From: Bacteroidales bacterium
GTDB lineage: Bacteria > Bacteroidota > Bacteroidia > Bacteroidales > JACABE01
Assembly (NCBI GenBank): GCA_023251515.1
Contig: JAHEYQ010000039.1
Span: 1 to 46,479, forward strand
DNA length: 46,479 nt
Direction: 5' to 3'
The position numbers and the translations under genes were made by a program. Under the pieces are notes generated by a model that was not told the origin of the DNA, made no database searches, and saw nothing but the letters and a program-made list of their open reading frames with translations. Shown here piece after piece: positions 46,184-46,479 of this stretch (positions are counted from its first letter, which is position 1; each line of letters starts with the position of its first letter).

Positions 46184-46479
46184 TTATTGCATATTGTTGT
46201 TTTCGTCTTCATCCCCACCTTTTCCGCCTCTACGCTTAGCCAGCACCAGTTTTACGTTTTCTATACGTTGGTTGAGGGCGGTTACAAAATCTATGTAGTT
46301 GGTGTCGCCGTTGAGGAGAATTTGGGCATTAATGCGGTTTACTATTTCTTTGTACTGTGCATCTATTTCGGTGCGTACTTTCTTCATTCGCAGGCTGGTT
46401 TTGCTGCTTTCTTCGGTGTAACGTTCGTTTTTTATATCCACAAACTTATTGTTGGCATTTTGCAGTTCGTCCACCCATT
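46184..46479 (-). CDS. DUF6261-like protein, 3' part only
   Basis: The open frame runs off the window end, so only the last 97-98 residues are seen. The apparent GTG start at 46474 is internal: the preceding codon is Trp, giving WVDELQNANNKF. The visible part is helical and charged, with KTSLRMKKVRTEIDAQYKEI, YIDFVTALNQRIE and a glycine/acid-rich tail RRGGKGGDEDENNN. This fits, from memory, the C-terminal helical region of DUF6261 proteins, a Bacteroidota family of unknown function. The segment looks markedly richer in G+C (roughly half) than its surroundings. Confidence 0.65.
   Translation of the reverse strand, partial: WVDELQNANNKFVDIKNERYTEESSKTSLRMKKVRTEIDAQYKEIVNRINAQILLNGDTNYIDFVTALNQRIENVKLVLAKRRGGKGGDEDENNNMQ

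Overview
The window is AT-rich DNA (roughly one-third G+C by eye) from a member of the Bacteroidota. Three things point there: a type IX secretion (T9SS)/gliding cluster in the order porP-porK-porL-porM-porN; several secreted proteins with a C-terminal T9SS sorting domain; and promoters of the TTTG-N19/20-TAnnTTTG type instead of -35/-10 boxes. A ferredoxin-linked 2-oxoacid oxidoreductase operon suggests an anaerobic or facultatively anaerobic lifestyle (inference). No rRNA, tRNA, CRISPR, phage or insertion sequence was found.

Layout. 0-4.4 kb (+): a secreted TPR protein and a membrane-anchored nucleotide-sugar 4,6-dehydratase of the FlaA1/CapD type. 4.4-5.7 kb (-): a PLP aminotransferase. 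6.2-11.9 kb (+): the T9SS core operon, closed by a bidirectional terminator. 11.9-16.3 kb (-): two PAS sensor kinases, one hybrid with a receiver. 16.4-18.5 kb (-): a periplasmic NAGPA/DUF2233 protein and an isocitrate-dehydrogenase-family enzyme. 18.7-19.0 kb: a 21-bp tandem repeat open on both strands. 19.0-21.3 kb (-): an unrecognised 246-aa protein, a translationally coupled small-protein/retropepsin pair, and a PIN-domain toxin-antitoxin pair. 21.7-26.0 kb: a small secreted protein (+), an orphan aromatic amino acid ammonia-lyase (-) and a LruC-domain lipoprotein (-). 26.3-29.0 kb (-): korDABC.

29.5-46.1 kb (-) is a surface-protein locus. It holds six large or repetitive secreted proteins, four with T9SS sorting domains: a papain-like protease with BACON and PKD-like domains, a 1883-aa repeat protein, a propeller protein and a small 159-aa protein. 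The other two have signal peptides but no visible sorting domain, and each lies within 17 bp of a gene that has one. Nearly identical DNA blocks shared by neighbouring genes show recent module shuffling. The window ends inside a DUF6261-like gene.

How the parts fit: porP-N encodes the outer-membrane partner, lipoprotein ring and proton-driven motor that move CTD-tagged cargo such as the 32-46 kb proteins to the surface. The dehydratase could supply a sugar for surface glycan (inference). The isocitrate dehydrogenase homologue and KorDABC could act consecutively around 2-oxoglutarate (inference).
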